A stretch of DNA of 64,000 nt from Candidatus Enterococcus huntleyi (GCF_009933175.1 NZ_MAEJ01000015.1:82768-146767); one strand, 5' to 3'. Positions 47,600 through 58,750 are shown, counted from the first letter of the stretch. Notes: generated from the letters alone by a model not told the origin. Translations and numbers: made by a program.

Positions 47600-47632
47600 T
47601 AAAAAATGAAGGAGTACGTTTTGTACTCCTCA
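47600..47632 (-). promoter_or_regulatory. Attenuator-like hairpin just before the yqeG RBS
   Basis: Perfect 8-bp hairpin AGGAGTAC/GTACTCCT with a 5-nt loop (47610-47630), followed on the minus strand by TCATTTTTTAC and then the yqeG RBS about 12 bases further on. The stem itself contains an AGGAG. Confidence 0.5.
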
Positions 47633-47812
47633 ACCCCATATTATACGTTATTTCTCGCAAAAAAACTACTATTCTGATGTAGAAATCTAAAAAGCCTCAG
47701 ACTAGCGTCAAACCCTAGCATTCAACTAGCTCTTGATACTCTTAGCTCGCTGTTTTTTTTAGCAGGAATTTCCAGAAGATATCGCTCTTATAAACTATAA
47801 TAATCCTCAAAA

Positions 47813-47872
47813 AGAAACACTCCGTTCCCATTTGCTTAAGATCGCAAGCAAAATAGGAAATGAAGTGTTTCA
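47813..47872 (-). terminator. Terminator of the amino-acid ABC transporter operon
   Basis: GAAACACT...AGTGTTTC arms with inner TTTGCTT/AAGCAAA and a T tract on the minus strand. Confidence 0.8.
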
Positions 47873-47898
47873 TCCATCTATTGATTGATTAACAGATT

Positions 47899-48630
47899 TT
47901 ATAAGACTTTAGAAAGGAAATCGATAGTTCGTGGGTTTTTCGTTTCTTCGAAGACCTCTTGAGCTGTACCTTCTTCAACAATCAGCCCTTGATCCATAAA
48001 TAAGATTCGATCGCCGACCTCTCGGGCAAAGCCCATTTCATGCGTCACAATTACCATAGTCATGCCTTCTTGAGCCAAATCCTGCATGACGCTAAGTACT
48101 TCGCCAACCATCTCCGGGTCTAACGCGGAAGTTGGTTCATCAAAAAGCATCACTTCGGGCTCCATAGCCAATGCTCGAGCAATCGCTATCCGTTGCTGCT
48201 GTCCACCAGATAAAGACTGCGGATAAGCGTGGGCTTTTTCGACAAGGCCAACCTTTTTTAACAAGTCTAAGCCAATTGCTTCAGCCGCTTCTTTCGTCAG
48301 TTTTTTTACTTTAATTGGTGAGAGAGTAATATTTTCCAAGACAGTCATATTCGGAAACAAATTAAATTGTTGAAAAACCATCCCGAGCTTCTCTCTCATC
48401 TTGTAAATATCATTCGTTTTATGCGTAATATCCGTACCATCGACTAAAATAGTCCCACTTGTCGGTGCTTCTAATAAATTAATACAGCGTAAAAAGGTAC
48501 TTTTACCCGAACCAGATGGGCCAATAACAACGACAACTTCGCCTTTTTTAATTTGCGTATCGATGCCTTTTAAGACTTCATTTTTAGCAAATGTTTTATG
48601 CAACTTTTGTATCTCAATTAATGAACTCAT
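47899..48630 (-). CDS. Polar amino-acid ABC transporter ATP-binding protein (GlnQ-like)
   Basis: A 243-aa ABC ATPase: Walker [13 protein letters not shown] (35-46), Q-loop, signature SLSGGQQQR, Walker [15 protein letters not shown], and the H-loop VTHEMGFA typical of the polar amino-acid uptake family. Last gene of a three-gene operon. Confidence 0.94.
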   Translation of the reverse strand: MSSLIEIQKLHKTFAKNEVLKGIDTQIKKGEVVVVIGPSGSGKSTFLRCINLLEAPTSGTILVDGTDITHKTNDIYKMREKLGMVFQQFNLFPNMTVLENITLSPIKVKKLTKEAAEAIGLDLLKKVGLVEKAHAYPQSLSGGQQQRIAIARALAMEPEVMLFDEPTSALDPEMVGEVLSVMQDLAQEGMTMVIVTHEMGFAREVGDRILFMDQGLIVEEGTAQEVFEETKNPRTIDFLSKVL

Positions 48631-48642
48631 ACCATTTCCCTC

Positions 48643-49335
48643 CTACCGATGATAGCCTTTCCCTAATTTCTTTTCCCAAAGATTAAGCACTCTGGATAAT
48701 AAGAATGTTAGGATGAAGTAAATTCCTGCAGCGATATACAATGGTTCTAGCGGAATAAATGAGTTAGAGACCACCATTTGCGCACTGCTTAATAATTCAT
48801 AAATACCAATGGTCGATAAGAGTGATGAATCTTTTATCAAAATGATAAATTCATTGCCCATCGGCGGTAAGATATTTCTTAAGGCTTGAGGTAAAATTAC
48901 ATAGCGCATCGCTTGCATCGGCCGTAATCCTAAAGAACCTGCTGCTTCAGATTGCCCGTAGTCAACGGCAATAATTCCAGCCCGGACAATCTCAGCTACA
49001 TAAGCGCCCGAATTTAGTGATAGAACCAACATCCCAGGAATCAATCGACCAAAATCAATCGCTAAAACACCAATTGTCACACTAGGTGCTGAGACAAGTC
49101 CCTGTAATAAGCCAAAACCAATTAATATTTGAATAAGCATAGGTGTGCCACGAAATACTTCGATATAAATATTTGAAAACCATCTAAGAGGCGCTACTTT
49201 TGATAGCTTCATCAAAGCCATACAGACACCAATAATGGTCCCTAATACAATGGTGACTACTGAAATAATTAAGGTTACGACTGTCCCCGATAAAAAGTAG
49301 GGCAGATAATCCGGTAAGAAAGAAAAATTCATCAT
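48643..49335 (-). CDS. Polar amino-acid ABC transporter permease
   Basis: A 230-aa HisMQ-family permease with about five transmembrane helices and the EAA loop EAAGSLGLRPMQAMRYVILP. Start at 49335 or the adjacent ATG. Only one permease gene is present, so it probably works as a homodimer. Confidence 0.93.
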   Translation of the reverse strand: MMNFSFLPDYLPYFLSGTVVTLIISVVTIVLGTIIGVCMALMKLSKVAPLRWFSNIYIEVFRGTPMLIQILIGFGLLQGLVSAPSVTIGVLAIDFGRLIPGMLVLSLNSGAYVAEIVRAGIIAVDYGQSEAAGSLGLRPMQAMRYVILPQALRNILPPMGNEFIILIKDSSLLSTIGIYELLSSAQMVVSNSFIPLEPLYIAAGIYFILTFLLSRVLNLWEKKLGKGYHR

Positions 49336-49348
49336 CTATTGCTCCAAT

Positions 49349-50191
49349 CTATTGATCCGTGCTCTCATTAGCTAGTTTAATATTTTTTTGAACATATTCC
49401 TCGATCGTGCCATCCTTTGTTAAGCCCTCAAGAATTTTATCAATCTCTGTTTTTAATTCCGTGCTCCCTTTAGGTAAGGCAATCGCGTAAGCTTCATCTT
49501 CATTTGAAACCAAATCAATATCGGCAAACATTAGATCCTCATTTTGGGCAATATAGGCAGCACCGATCGTTTCTTCAACCACTAAGGCATCGATTGATCC
49601 TTGGTTTAATTCAATCACTAAATTAGGAACTTTTGCGACGGAAACAATTTGAGCGTCCCCAAGTTGTTCTTTTACCACATTCTCTTGAATTGAGCCTTTT
49701 TGTGCTCCAACTTTTTTCTGTTTTAGTGAATCGATTGAAGTATACAAATCAGCATTCTTTTTATTAATCATGACTTTTTGTGGTGGATTATAATAATTCA
49801 TTGAGAAGTCGAATGTTTGCTGACGTTCCTCTGTAGCCGAAATCCCAGAAATAGCTACGTCGACCTTGCCCTGTTGTAGAGCAGTCAGAACAGCTGAAAA
49901 TTCCATATCCATGAACTCAACCTTCACACCAAGCTCTTCAGCAATCTTATTGACCATGTCAACATCTGCGCCCACAATCTCGTCTTTTCCATCCACCATT
50001 TTGTGAAATTCAAACGGTGCAAAGTCAGCAGACGTTCCCACCTTCAAGACACCCGCTTTTTTGATTGCTTCCAATTGATTCGTTTCCGTTTTGGCCGACT
50101 CACTTGAAGCCGTCTTCTTTTCACCACTTCCACAAGCAGTCAAGGTAATAACCATCATCGCTGTTAAAATAATCCCGAAATACTTTTTCAT
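49349..50191 (-). CDS. Polar amino-acid ABC transporter substrate-binding lipoprotein
   Basis: A 280-aa type 2 periplasmic-binding protein. Signal peptide with lipobox ITLTAC (Cys at 20), then LKVGTSADFAPFEF and GADVDMVNKIAEELGVKVEF, the family fingerprint. First gene of the uptake operon; substrate not determinable from sequence. The 50192-50451 gap holds an AT-rich promoter region only. Confidence 0.93.
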   Translation of the reverse strand: MKKYFGIILTAMMVITLTACGSGEKKTASSESAKTETNQLEAIKKAGVLKVGTSADFAPFEFHKMVDGKDEIVGADVDMVNKIAEELGVKVEFMDMEFSAVLTALQQGKVDVAISGISATEERQQTFDFSMNYYNPPQKVMINKKNADLYTSIDSLKQKKVGAQKGSIQENVVKEQLGDAQIVSVAKVPNLVIELNQGSIDALVVEETIGAAYIAQNEDLMFADIDLVSNEDEAYAIALPKGSTELKTEIDKILEGLTKDGTIEEYVQKNIKLANESTDQ

Positions 50192-50451
50192 ACTAACACT
50201 CCTTAATTTTTATGCATTATTAATCATTTATTTGTGATTATATACATCTTACCACAACTGATTTGGTTTTTCATCCATTTTTTTAATTTTTTTGAATATT
50301 TTTTCATTCCGTATCCAGAAAGCGATTTCCCAGTATTATCAACTATTACAGCTAGCTTGCCATTAAAAACTAACTTCTATTTGTGTGCTTTTCTATAGAT
50401 TTTTATATACCTGGAACAAATATTTATACATTACTATTATTTTAGACAGCA

Positions 50452-50496
50452 AAAAAAGCCAGTGGCCAATTTCTAAAAATCAACCGCTGACTTTGT
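50452..50496 (-). terminator. Terminator of the fab-acc cluster
   Basis: Imperfect arms AGTCAGCGGTTGATTT and AAATTGGCCACTGGCT on the minus strand, followed by seven T residues, right after accA. Confidence 0.75.
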
Positions 50497-50504
50497 CTTT
50501 TGTT

Positions 50505-51290
50505 TTAAAATCTTCTAAATCTTTGATATCGTTCTTCTAGCAATACATCGATTTCTTTTTTTGCTAACTGAGTGATTTTATCAATCAAAGCTTTTTTAAC
50601 AATCTGAATCACTTTTTCTTGAGAAAGTGGTTTTCCTTTAAATGTTTCAGGAATGACCTTATCAACAACTTCTAACTCCTTTAATTCAGGGGCAGTAATT
50701 TTCATTAACTCAGCTGCTTCTTCGGCACGGCTACCATCTTTCCACAAAATAGAAGCAAATCCTTCAGGTGACAAAATAGCGTAGATTGTCTGCTCTAACA
50801 TCCAGACTTCATCCGTTAAGGCCAAAGCTAAAGCCCCACCGCTACCGCCTTCCCCGATAATAATTGAGATGGTTGGAACTTTTAGATCTGCCATTTCAAA
50901 AAGATTCTTAGCAATCGCTTCGCCCTCACCACGCTCTTCAGCACCGACTCCACAAAAAGCGCCTGCTGTATTGATGAACGTAATCACGGGGCGACCAAAT
51001 TTCTCAGCCTGTTTCATTAGACGTAAAGCTTTTCGGTAACCTTCAGGATGTGGTGAACCAAAATTCCGTTCGATATTCTCAGGTAAGTTTCTACCTTTTT
51101 GAATACCAATCACTGTGACTGGCTTACCATCCAACAAGGCTATGCCACCAACTACTGCCTGATCATCGCTAAACAAACGATCCCCATGAAGCTCTTCAAA
51201 ATGATCAAATAACCGTTCAAAATAATCTAAACTAGTTAAGCGATCTTTGTGTCTAGCTAATTGGACAATTTCATGTGCTCGATTCGTCAT
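50505..51290 (-). CDS. accA: Acetyl-CoA carboxylase carboxyltransferase subunit alpha
   Basis: A 261-aa AccA, shorter at the N-terminus than E. coli AccA (319 aa), as usual in Lactobacillales. [17 protein letters not shown] [17 protein letters not shown] and [19 protein letters not shown] are family blocks. Makes malonyl-CoA with AccD. Overlaps accD by 4 bp; last gene of the cluster. Confidence 0.95.
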   Translation of the reverse strand: MTNRAHEIVQLARHKDRLTSLDYFERLFDHFEELHGDRLFSDDQAVVGGIALLDGKPVTVIGIQKGRNLPENIERNFGSPHPEGYRKALRLMKQAEKFGRPVITFINTAGAFCGVGAEERGEGEAIAKNLFEMADLKVPTISIIIGEGGSGGALALALTDEVWMLEQTIYAILSPEGFASILWKDGSRAEEAAELMKITAPELKELEVVDKVIPETFKGKPLSQEKVIQIVKKALIDKITQLAKKEIDVLLEERYQRFRRF

Positions 51291-52153
51291 ATACTAGACC
51301 ACCCCTTCATTGTATGAAGATGAATTAGTTCAATTAAACGTTGTTTTAGCTGTGCTCTTGGCACAATCTGATCAACAAAGCCATGATCAAGTAAAAATTC
51401 AGCCTTTTGAAAGTTATCAGGCAATTCTTGCTTAATTGTCTGCTCAATTACACGGCGTCCAGCAAAACCGATTAGACTTTGTGGCTCAGCTAAGATGATA
51501 TCCCCTAGCATCGCAAAACTAGCCGTTACACCACCCGTAGTCGGATCCGTCAAGACTGTTAAATAAAATAGACCTGCGTTACTGTGACGTTTGACCGCCG
51601 CAGAAATTTTAGCCATTTGCATTAGCGAAAAGATTCCCTCTTGCATACGGGCACCACCAGATGCAGTAAATAAAACAACTGGTAGTTTCTCTTCAATTGC
51701 CTGTTCAAACAAACGACAGATTTTTTCGCCGACAACTGTTCCCATACTTCCCATAATAAAGTTCGCATCCATAATACCGATGGCAACAGACTGCTGCTCT
51801 ATCGTGGCTTTCCCTGTTAGTACCGCTTCATGGAGTCCTGTCGCTTCTTTCACTTTATCGACTTTCTCCAAATAGCCAGGAAAATCTAAGGGATCCTCTG
51901 TGTGACAATCTGTTGCCCATTCTTCAAAGCTCTTCTCGTCAATTAACAATGCTAATCGTTCCCAAGCACTAATTCGAAAATTATATCCGCAATGTGGGCA
52001 AGTTTTTTCTGCCCCAATTTCCTTCGTATAAAGTGTTCGTTTACAACTAGGGCATTTGGCCCACATATTATCTGGAACAGAAGGCTGAGTCGACGTTTGG
52101 GTCGGTCGATTTGGATTAATTCGAATGTAATTCTTCTTTTTAAACAAACCCAT
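51287..52153 (-). CDS. accD: Acetyl-CoA carboxylase carboxyltransferase subunit beta
   Basis: A 288-aa AccD with the N-terminal zinc ribbon CPSC...CPHC (about 34-56) and the crotonase-like core [32 protein letters not shown] and [10 protein letters not shown] follow. RBS AGGAGG upstream. Confidence 0.95.
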   Translation of the reverse strand: MGLFKKKNYIRINPNRPTQTSTQPSVPDNMWAKCPSCKRTLYTKEIGAEKTCPHCGYNFRISAWERLALLIDEKSFEEWATDCHTEDPLDFPGYLEKVDKVKEATGLHEAVLTGKATIEQQSVAIGIMDANFIMGSMGTVVGEKICRLFEQAIEEKLPVVLFTASGGARMQEGIFSLMQMAKISAAVKRHSNAGLFYLTVLTDPTTGGVTASFAMLGDIILAEPQSLIGFAGRRVIEQTIKQELPDNFQKAEFLLDHGFVDQIVPRAQLKQRLIELIHLHTMKGWSSI

Positions 52154-52164
52154 GTTTGATCCTC

Positions 52165-53532
52165 CTACTCTTCCTCAGGTACCCAATTAGGCAAAAATGT
52201 TTCTTGTAAAAATGCTGTATCGTAATCACCAGCTAAAACAGCAGGGTGGCTAATTAGGTCCATTTGAAACTCCGCATTCGTGACCACACCCTCAGTAACT
52301 ATTTCACCCAATGCTCGTTGCATCTTCATTAATGCATCAAATCTAGTTTCACCATGTACGATTACCTTAGCAATCATTGAATCATAGTAAGGTGGGATAC
52401 TGTAGCCAGAGTACATCGCACTATCAACACGTAAGCCCATCCCACCACTTGGTAACAATAGATTATTGATTTTCCCAGGTGATGGTGCAAAATGAAAGGC
52501 CGGATTTTCAGCATTAATTCGGCATTCAATCGCATGTCCAGTGAATTGGATATCTGCCTGAGTTAAACCTAAGGGTTCCCCAGCAGCTACTTCCACTTGC
52601 TTTTTAACCAAATCAACACCTGTAACCATCTCTGTTACGGGATGCTCTACTTGAATTCGAGTGTTCATCTCCATAAAGAAAAAGTCGCCATGCTCATCCA
52701 TTAAAAATTCAATGGTCCCCGCATTTTCATAAGAAACAGCCTTGGCAGCTCGAACAGCCGCTTCGCCTAATTTTTTTCTCTTGGCTTCAGAAATAACCAC
52801 AGAAGGTGATTCTTCCATAACTTTTTGATTATTTCTTTGTAGCGAACAATCACGTTCACCCAAATGAACTACATTTCCAGATTTATCACCTAAAATTTGA
52901 ACTTCAATATGTCGTGCTGGGTAAATGATTTTCTCAATATACATATCATCATTACTAAAAGCAGCCTTGGCCTCTTGTTGGGCCGATGAGAAATGTTGGG
53001 GCAATTCTTCTGCAGATAAGACTTTTCTAATCCCTTTACCGCCTCCGCCAGCGGCTGCCTTTAACATCACTGGATAGCCGATTGATTCAGCTATTTCAAG
53101 TGCTTCTTCAACACTTGAAATAACTCCTTCGCTTCCAGGAATGACAGGAACATTGGCTTCAATCATCAATTTCCGAGCATTTATTTTATTTCCCATTGCA
53201 TCGATGGTTTCACTCTTAGGACCAATAAATACCAAATTGCATTCTTCACACATTGAGGCAAACTGACTATTTTCAGACAAGAAACCAAATCCAGGATGAA
53301 TGGCTTCAGCTTTTGTAACGATTGCTGCGCTCAAAACCGCTTGAACATTCAAATAAGAATCCGTTGCTTTGGCAGGCCCAATACAGACAGCTTCATCAGC
53401 CATCTGTGTATGAAGTGCTTCTTTGTCCGCCTCAGAATAGACAGCAACTGTTTGAATGCCCATTTCTCGACAAGCTCGAATAATTCGAACCGCGATTTCT
53501 CCGCGATTGGCTATTAAAATTTTTGAAAACAT
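52165..53532 (-). CDS. accC: Biotin carboxylase
   Basis: A 455-aa ATP-grasp biotin carboxylase. N-terminal [20 protein letters not shown], glycine-rich [14 protein letters not shown] and [18 protein letters not shown] are all present. Carboxylates the biotin on AccB. Between fabZ and accD. Confidence 0.96.
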   Translation of the reverse strand: MFSKILIANRGEIAVRIIRACREMGIQTVAVYSEADKEALHTQMADEAVCIGPAKATDSYLNVQAVLSAAIVTKAEAIHPGFGFLSENSQFASMCEECNLVFIGPKSETIDAMGNKINARKLMIEANVPVIPGSEGVISSVEEALEIAESIGYPVMLKAAAGGGGKGIRKVLSAEELPQHFSSAQQEAKAAFSNDDMYIEKIIYPARHIEVQILGDKSGNVVHLGERDCSLQRNNQKVMEESPSVVISEAKRKKLGEAAVRAAKAVSYENAGTIEFLMDEHGDFFFMEMNTRIQVEHPVTEMVTGVDLVKKQVEVAAGEPLGLTQADIQFTGHAIECRINAENPAFHFAPSPGKINNLLLPSGGMGLRVDSAMYSGYSIPPYYDSMIAKVIVHGETRFDALMKMQRALGEIVTEGVVTNAEFQMDLISHPAVLAGDYDTAFLQETFLPNWVPEEE

Positions 53533-53539
53533 AGGTCAC

Positions 53540-53965
53540 CTATCCAATCATAAATGTCAATTCTGCTTCAGCTACTTTTTTGCCATCAACGCGGGCAATC
53601 CCTTTGCCAATACCAGCTGAAGATTTCACTTTAAGAATTTCCACTTCAAGCATTAATGTATTTCCAGGAACAACTTTTTGTCTGAATTTTGCTTTATCAA
53701 TCCCACCAAAATAAGCTGTTTTCCCTTTAAATTGTTCTAACGATAATAAAGCAACTGCGCCGGCTTGAGCCATTGCTTCGACAATCAGAACACCTGGCAT
53801 AACTGGCTCGCCGGGAAAATGCCCTTGGAAAAACTGTTCATTAATAGTCACATTTTTTTTGGCAACAACTTTTTGCCCTTCTGTCATTTCCTCAATGGTA
53901 TCAATTAATAACATTGGGTAACGATGAGGAATAATTTGTTTAATCTCTTCAATAGATAGTTTCAT
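53540..53965 (-). CDS. fabZ: 3-hydroxyacyl-ACP dehydratase FabZ
   Basis: A 141-aa hotdog-fold dehydratase. [11 protein letters not shown] (10-20) and [20 protein letters not shown] carry the catalytic His and Glu. In enterococci a second homologue (FabN) may isomerise; only this one is seen here. Confidence 0.95.
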   Translation of the reverse strand: MKLSIEEIKQIIPHRYPMLLIDTIEEMTEGQKVVAKKNVTINEQFFQGHFPGEPVMPGVLIVEAMAQAGAVALLSLEQFKGKTAYFGGIDKAKFRQKVVPGNTLMLEVEILKVKSSAGIGKGIARVDGKKVAEAELTFMIG

Positions 53966-53979
53966 CGTTCTCCTCTTTT

Positions 53980-54477
53980 CTATTTTGTTTTTATGCGGAA
54001 TAGAGGTTGATGAAACTCAACCACATCTTCATTTTCGACTAAAATTTCAGTGATTTCACCATCGAATTCACTAGTAATTTCATTCATTAATTTCATCGCT
54101 TCGATGATACACAACACTTCACCTTTTTTGACTGTTTCTCCCACCGATTTGAAGGCAGGTTTATCAGGTGATGGTTGAAGATAGACCACTCCAACGATTG
54201 GTGAAAGAACTTCTTCTCCAACTGCCGCAGTCGTTTGAGCTGTTTCCACAGATTCATTTTTAGCAACCGGTTGACTTACTTGTTGCGCTACCTCAGAAGT
54301 CGGCGATGGTGCCAACTCTTGCGATTGAACAGGCTGTGCAGCTGGTTGCGCTATTTGTTGTCTAGCACTTTGGTTCTTATTCATATATAATTCAAAACTA
54401 CCTTCACGTAAATCAAATTCTGTCAGTGAAGACTCGTCAAATTGATTTAATAGCTCTTTAATTTCGCTGATATTCAT
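53980..54477 (-). CDS. accB: Biotin carboxyl carrier protein of acetyl-CoA carboxylase
   Basis: A 165-aa BCCP: N-terminal helical segment, a Pro/Ala/Gln-rich linker (about 40-85), and a C-terminal biotinyl domain with the lysine in [12 protein letters not shown]. Directly downstream of fabF. Confidence 0.95.
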   Translation of the reverse strand: MNISEIKELLNQFDESSLTEFDLREGSFELYMNKNQSARQQIAQPAAQPVQSQELAPSPTSEVAQQVSQPVAKNESVETAQTTAAVGEEVLSPIVGVVYLQPSPDKPAFKSVGETVKKGEVLCIIEAMKLMNEITSEFDGEITEILVENEDVVEFHQPLFRIKTK

Positions 54478-54478
54478 C

Positions 54479-55714
54479 TTAATCCTCCCAGCGTTTTAAA
54501 CAGATAACTGCATTATGACCGCCAAAGCCTAATGAATTACTCATGGCATAAGTCATTTCTGCAGGTTTACTTTCATTGATTACAACGTTTAATTCAATCT
54601 CAGGATCAACTTCTTTAACATTGATGGTTGGTGGCACAAATTGATGTTTTAAGGCAAGTAATGTCGCAATCGCTTCAATCCCACCTGCTGCCCCTAATAA
54701 GTGTCCAGTCATCGATTTCGTACTACTTACATAAGTATTCATAAAGCCTTCACCTAATGCTAAACGAATCGCTTTAGCTTCTGCTTTGTCATTAGCTGGC
54801 GTACTTGTCCCGTGGGCATTAATATAGCCGACTTGATCAGGTGTAATGCCTGCTTCTTCCATCGCTAGAATCATGGCTTTTGAAGCACCTGATCCATCTG
54901 GTGTTGGAGAAGTCATATGGTAAGCGTCACAGTTGGCACCGTAGCCGACCACTTCGCCTAAAATATTCGCGCCACGTTTTTGGGCATGCTCTAATGACTC
55001 AACTACAAAGACACCGGCACCTTCACCCATAACAAAGCCATTACGTTCTGCATCAAATGGAATAGACGCACGATCTGGATCTTCTGCTCTTGATAAAGCA
55101 GTTAATGAAGCAAAACCTGAAATACCAATTCCAGTAATCGATGCTTCAGAACCACCAGCTAAAATAACGTCAGAATAACCATGTTTGATATTTCTAAAAG
55201 CTTCACCAATTGAATGTGTTCCTGTTGCACAAGCGGTTACGATTGCCGTACAAATTCCTTTTGCACCTACGCGTAAAGCAATATTTCCCGCTGCCATGTT
55301 GGCAATTGACATAGGTACGAACATTGGTGACACACGTTGTGCACCTTTATCATGCATACGGATTACTTGATCTTGGATGGTTTGCAAGCCACCAATTCCA
55401 GAACCGACCATCACGCCAAAGCGATCTTGGTTAACTGTTTCTGCAGATATACCACTCATTTCCATTGCCTCTAAGGCTGCATAAATACCATAAATAGAAA
55501 ATAAATCCATCCGTTTCGCATCTTTTTTCACGAAATATTTATCAAAAGGAAAGTCATGGACTTCTGCCCCTACAATAATACCTGTATCTGTTGCATCAAA
55601 TTTAGTGATTGGACGGATCCCGTTTTTCCCTTGTTTTAAACTATCTAAAAAGGCCTCGCTGTCATTTCCAATAGGAGATGCTACGCCATACCCTGTAATT
55701 ACTACTCTATTCAT
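54479..55714 (-). CDS. fabF: 3-oxoacyl-ACP synthase II FabF
   Basis: A 411-aa condensing enzyme. Catalytic Cys in TACATGTHSIG, with histidines in NAHGTSTPANDKAEA and TGHLLGAAG. Elongates acyl-ACP. One base from accB and 15 from fabG. Confidence 0.96.
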   Translation of the reverse strand: MNRVVITGYGVASPIGNDSEAFLDSLKQGKNGIRPITKFDATDTGIIVGAEVHDFPFDKYFVKKDAKRMDLFSIYGIYAALEAMEMSGISAETVNQDRFGVMVGSGIGGLQTIQDQVIRMHDKGAQRVSPMFVPMSIANMAAGNIALRVGAKGICTAIVTACATGTHSIGEAFRNIKHGYSDVILAGGSEASITGIGISGFASLTALSRAEDPDRASIPFDAERNGFVMGEGAGVFVVESLEHAQKRGANILGEVVGYGANCDAYHMTSPTPDGSGASKAMILAMEEAGITPDQVGYINAHGTSTPANDKAEAKAIRLALGEGFMNTYVSSTKSMTGHLLGAAGGIEAIATLLALKHQFVPPTINVKEVDPEIELNVVINESKPAEMTYAMSNSLGFGGHNAVICLKRWED

Positions 55715-55729
55715 TGTGTGCTCCTTTCC

Positions 55730-56467
55730 TTATCCCTGCATGACCATGCCACCATCAACACTGATGACTTGTCCTGTGATATATGAACTTTTAGCTAAAA
55801 AGACAGCCGTTTCAGCAACGTCTTGTGGTTGCCCAAAGCGTTGTAACGGAATTTGTTTCGTCGCTTCTTCCTTGACTTTATCAGACAAGACTTCTGTCAT
55901 ATCTGTTTCAATAAAGCCAGGAGCAATTGCGTTACACGTAATCCCTCTAGTCGCAGCTTCTCTCGCAACTGATTTTGTAAAACCAATCACACCAGCTTTA
56001 CTGGCCGCATAATTAGCCTGACCGAAGTTTCCGATTAATCCAGATACACTTGAAAGATTGATAATCGCGCCTTGACGCTGTTTCATCATCTTCTTTAACA
56101 CATGCTGTGTCATATTAAATGTCCCTGTTAAATTGATTTTTAAGCATTGCTCAAAATCATCCGCAGTCATTCGTAAAACGAGCTTATCATTAGTCACACC
56201 GGCATTATTAACTAAGACATCGACACTACCTAATTCGCTGATTGCTTGATTAATCATCTCGCCAGCCTTGTCAAAATCCGAAATATCACCTGAAACTGCG
56301 ATGCATGAAACACCTAAATCTTCAATTTCTTTGATACTTTCAGCAGCAACCTCGCCACGTCCATTAAGCACAATATTTGCGCCCTCTTTGGCAAATTCTT
56401 TTGCTATTGCCGCGCCAAGGCCACGAGTACTCCCTGTAATGAAGACATTTTTCCCTTTTAATTCCAT
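55730..56467 (-). CDS. fabG: 3-oxoacyl-ACP reductase FabG
   Basis: A 245-aa SDR. GSTRGLGAAIA (12-22), NNAG (about 86-89), SSVSG and YAASKAG give the full catalytic set. Overlaps fabD by one base, indicating coupled translation. Confidence 0.96.
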   Translation of the reverse strand: MELKGKNVFITGSTRGLGAAIAKEFAKEGANIVLNGRGEVAAESIKEIEDLGVSCIAVSGDISDFDKAGEMINQAISELGSVDVLVNNAGVTNDKLVLRMTADDFEQCLKINLTGTFNMTQHVLKKMMKQRQGAIINLSSVSGLIGNFGQANYAASKAGVIGFTKSVAREAATRGITCNAIAPGFIETDMTEVLSDKVKEEATKQIPLQRFGQPQDVAETAVFLAKSSYITGQVISVDGGMVMQG

Positions 56468-57399
56468 CAGTTACCTCCAACTAAAAATTCTTTTGTCTGA
56501 ACAAACGTCTCCGCGTCTTCCACTCGTGAAATCGCGATTGACGAATCAATTTTTTTAATAAAGCCGCTTAATACTTTACCTGGGCCAATCTCCACGACTC
56601 TTGTGACGCCTAACTCTTTCATTGTTTCGATACTTTCGTAGAAACGAACTGGTGACATCACTTGTCTTCTCAATAATTCTTTCATCTGATCATACGGCAT
56701 AATTTTCGCAGTTGTGTTACTGATAATTGGAATCTTGGGCTCAGAAAATGACACATCAGTTAATACTGCCTCAAGGTTTTTAGCAGCTGGCTCTAATAGC
56801 TGTGTATGGAAAGGACCACTAACATTTAAGGGAATCATCCGTTTAATGCCGGCCTCTTTCAATAAGCGCATCGCTTCATCCACTGCTACGACTTCTCCAC
56901 CAATCACAATTTGTTGTGGCGTATTATAATTGGCTGGTGCAACAATTCCTAAATCGCTAGCTTTTTGGCAGCACTCTTCAATAACTTCGACTGGCGCGTT
57001 CATAACTGCCACCATCTTGCCGATACCCGAAGGAGCTGCTTCACTCATAAATTTCCCACGTTTTGAAACTAGTTGAACAGCTGCTGAAAAATCTAGCACA
57101 CCACTGGCAACTAAGGCTGAGTATTCACCTAAGCTTAAGCCTGCGACGATATCTGCGGAAAAATTTTCTGAAGCTAATAATCGATGAAAAGCTACGCTCA
57201 CCGTCAAAATAGCTGGTTGGGTATATTCTGTTTGATTCAGCTGAGGATTTTCCTCAAAACATAGCTTTGCCATGTCATAACCCAATGCTTGACTGGCTTC
57301 TTCAAAGGTCTCTTTGACAATTGCTTCCGTGTTATATAAAGATTGCCCCATCCCTTGGTATTGGGCGCCTTGTCCACTAAATAAAAATGCTGTTTTCAT
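56467..57399 (-). CDS. fabD: Malonyl-CoA-ACP transacylase FabD
   Basis: A 310-aa acyltransferase. FLFSGQGAQYQGMG start, nucleophile Ser in AGLSLGEYSAL, and later GPFHTQLL with the catalytic His. The gene directly upstream would normally be fabK but is acpP after an 83-bp gap. Confidence 0.95.
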   Translation of the reverse strand: MKTAFLFSGQGAQYQGMGQSLYNTEAIVKETFEEASQALGYDMAKLCFEENPQLNQTEYTQPAILTVSVAFHRLLASENFSADIVAGLSLGEYSALVASGVLDFSAAVQLVSKRGKFMSEAAPSGIGKMVAVMNAPVEVIEECCQKASDLGIVAPANYNTPQQIVIGGEVVAVDEAMRLLKEAGIKRMIPLNVSGPFHTQLLEPAAKNLEAVLTDVSFSEPKIPIISNTTAKIMPYDQMKELLRRQVMSPVRFYESIETMKELGVTRVVEIGPGKVLSGFIKKIDSSIAISRVEDAETFVQTKEFLVGGN

Positions 57400-57449
57400 T
57401 GCGTTCTCCTTATCAAAACGTAGTAAATTTATCTCTTCTATAAAAGGAA

Positions 57450-57472
57450 AGGCCAGGCGAATAGCCTAACCT
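57450..57472 (-). terminator. Attenuator-like hairpin between acpP and fabD
   Basis: AGGC/GCCT inner and AGG/CCT outer arms on the minus strand, followed by TTTCCTTTT. It sits where fabK is usually located. Confidence 0.5.
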
Positions 57473-57482
57473 CAATGATTTT

Positions 57483-57710
57483 TTATTCTGCTTTTTGTTT
57501 TTCAACGTATGTTACTAAGTCTTGAACCGTTGAGATTCCGTCTTCTGTTTCAATTTTCACATCGAAAGCGTCTTCGATTTCGTTAATAATTTGGAATAAA
57601 TCTAAGCTATCAGCTTCTAAATCTCCTTGAATGTTTGTTGTTAATTGAATCTCTTCTGTTTCTTTACCTAATTCTTCTGCAATAATTTCTTGAATTTTTT
57701 CAAATACCAT
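57483..57710 (-). CDS. acpP: Acyl carrier protein
   Basis: A 75-aa ACP with the phosphopantetheine Ser in [16 protein letters not shown] lies nine bases upstream of ATG 57710; the longer frame to 57809 overlaps fabH and is not used. Confidence 0.95.
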   Translation of the reverse strand: MVFEKIQEIIAEELGKETEEIQLTTNIQGDLEADSLDLFQIINEIEDAFDVKIETEDGISTVQDLVTYVEKQKAE

Positions 57711-57781
57711 TTCTATATTCCTCCAATATTGTTTTTCACTTTTTGATTGAGCATTGCTCATAAATCTATTGTAAACAGCTA

Positions 57782-58750
57782 CTATAGAGTCAGGAGAAGA
57801 CTTCCCCAAGTTAACCCTCCACCGTAACCTGTAAACACAACTTTTTGTTTGGAACCTAATTGAATCTTGCCACTCTCAACTGCTTCATCCAACAAAATTG
57901 GGATACTAGCAGCCGAAGTATTGCCATAACTACTCATATTTGTTAAGAATTTTTCTCTAGGAACTTTTAATTTCTTAGCAATTTTCTCAATGATTCGTTC
58001 ATTGGCTTGATGCAATAAGAAATAGTCAACGGACTCTTTCTCATCTCCAACAACTTCTTGAATGTTTGCCACCACATCACGAAGAGCAAAGTCAAAAATG
58101 TCTCGTCCTACCATGTTTAAGCAGTAAGAAGATTCTGATTTTTCTTCATAAAAGGGGCTTGTATTCGCATGAAAACCGGCAGTCAATGCTTGATTTCTCG
58201 TGCCATCTGCAGCAATCTTTTCTCGTTGGATACTTTGTGTTTCCTGTGCGCCGATTAGGACTCCAGCAGCACCATCCCCAAAAAGTACAGCCGTTGAGCG
58301 ATCTTGCCAATCCAATAATTTAGACAGCGTTTCGCCGCCAATCACTAACCCATACTGTGAACCTGTTCGGATAAATTTCTCGGCAATTGAAAGCCCATAA
58401 ACAAATCCTGAACAAGCAGCACTGATATCAAATGCGAAAGCATTTTTAGCACCAATCATTCCTTGCACTTGGCAAGCAACTGAAGGGCTTGTATAGTCGG
58501 GTGACATAGTCGCAACTACTATGAAATCTAATTCTTCTGGTTGAATACCAGATCGATTAATTAGTTGCTCGGCCACCTTTACACATAAATCTGAAGTATT
58601 TTCGTCTGTTACTACATGTCGCTCTTTAATCCCTGTTCTTGAACGAATCCATTCATCAGAGGTATCCATCATTTGCGCCAACTCATCATTAGTAACGACT
58701 TTTGTAGGCAAATAACGTGCGGTTGAAAGAATCTTTCCAAACTTACTCAT
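57782..58750 (-). CDS. fabH: 3-oxoacyl-ACP synthase III FabH
   Basis: A 322-aa initiation condensing enzyme. Catalytic Cys in [11 protein letters not shown] (about 112), His in LLHQANERI and Asn in [10 protein letters not shown] complete the triad. Overlaps fabT by 4 bp. Confidence 0.96.
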   Translation of the reverse strand: MSKFGKILSTARYLPTKVVTNDELAQMMDTSDEWIRSRTGIKERHVVTDENTSDLCVKVAEQLINRSGIQPEELDFIVVATMSPDYTSPSVACQVQGMIGAKNAFAFDISAACSGFVYGLSIAEKFIRTGSQYGLVIGGETLSKLLDWQDRSTAVLFGDGAAGVLIGAQETQSIQREKIAADGTRNQALTAGFHANTSPFYEEKSESSYCLNMVGRDIFDFALRDVVANIQEVVGDEKESVDYFLLHQANERIIEKIAKKLKVPREKFLTNMSSYGNTSAASIPILLDEAVESGKIQLGSKQKVVFTGYGGGLTWGSLLLTL

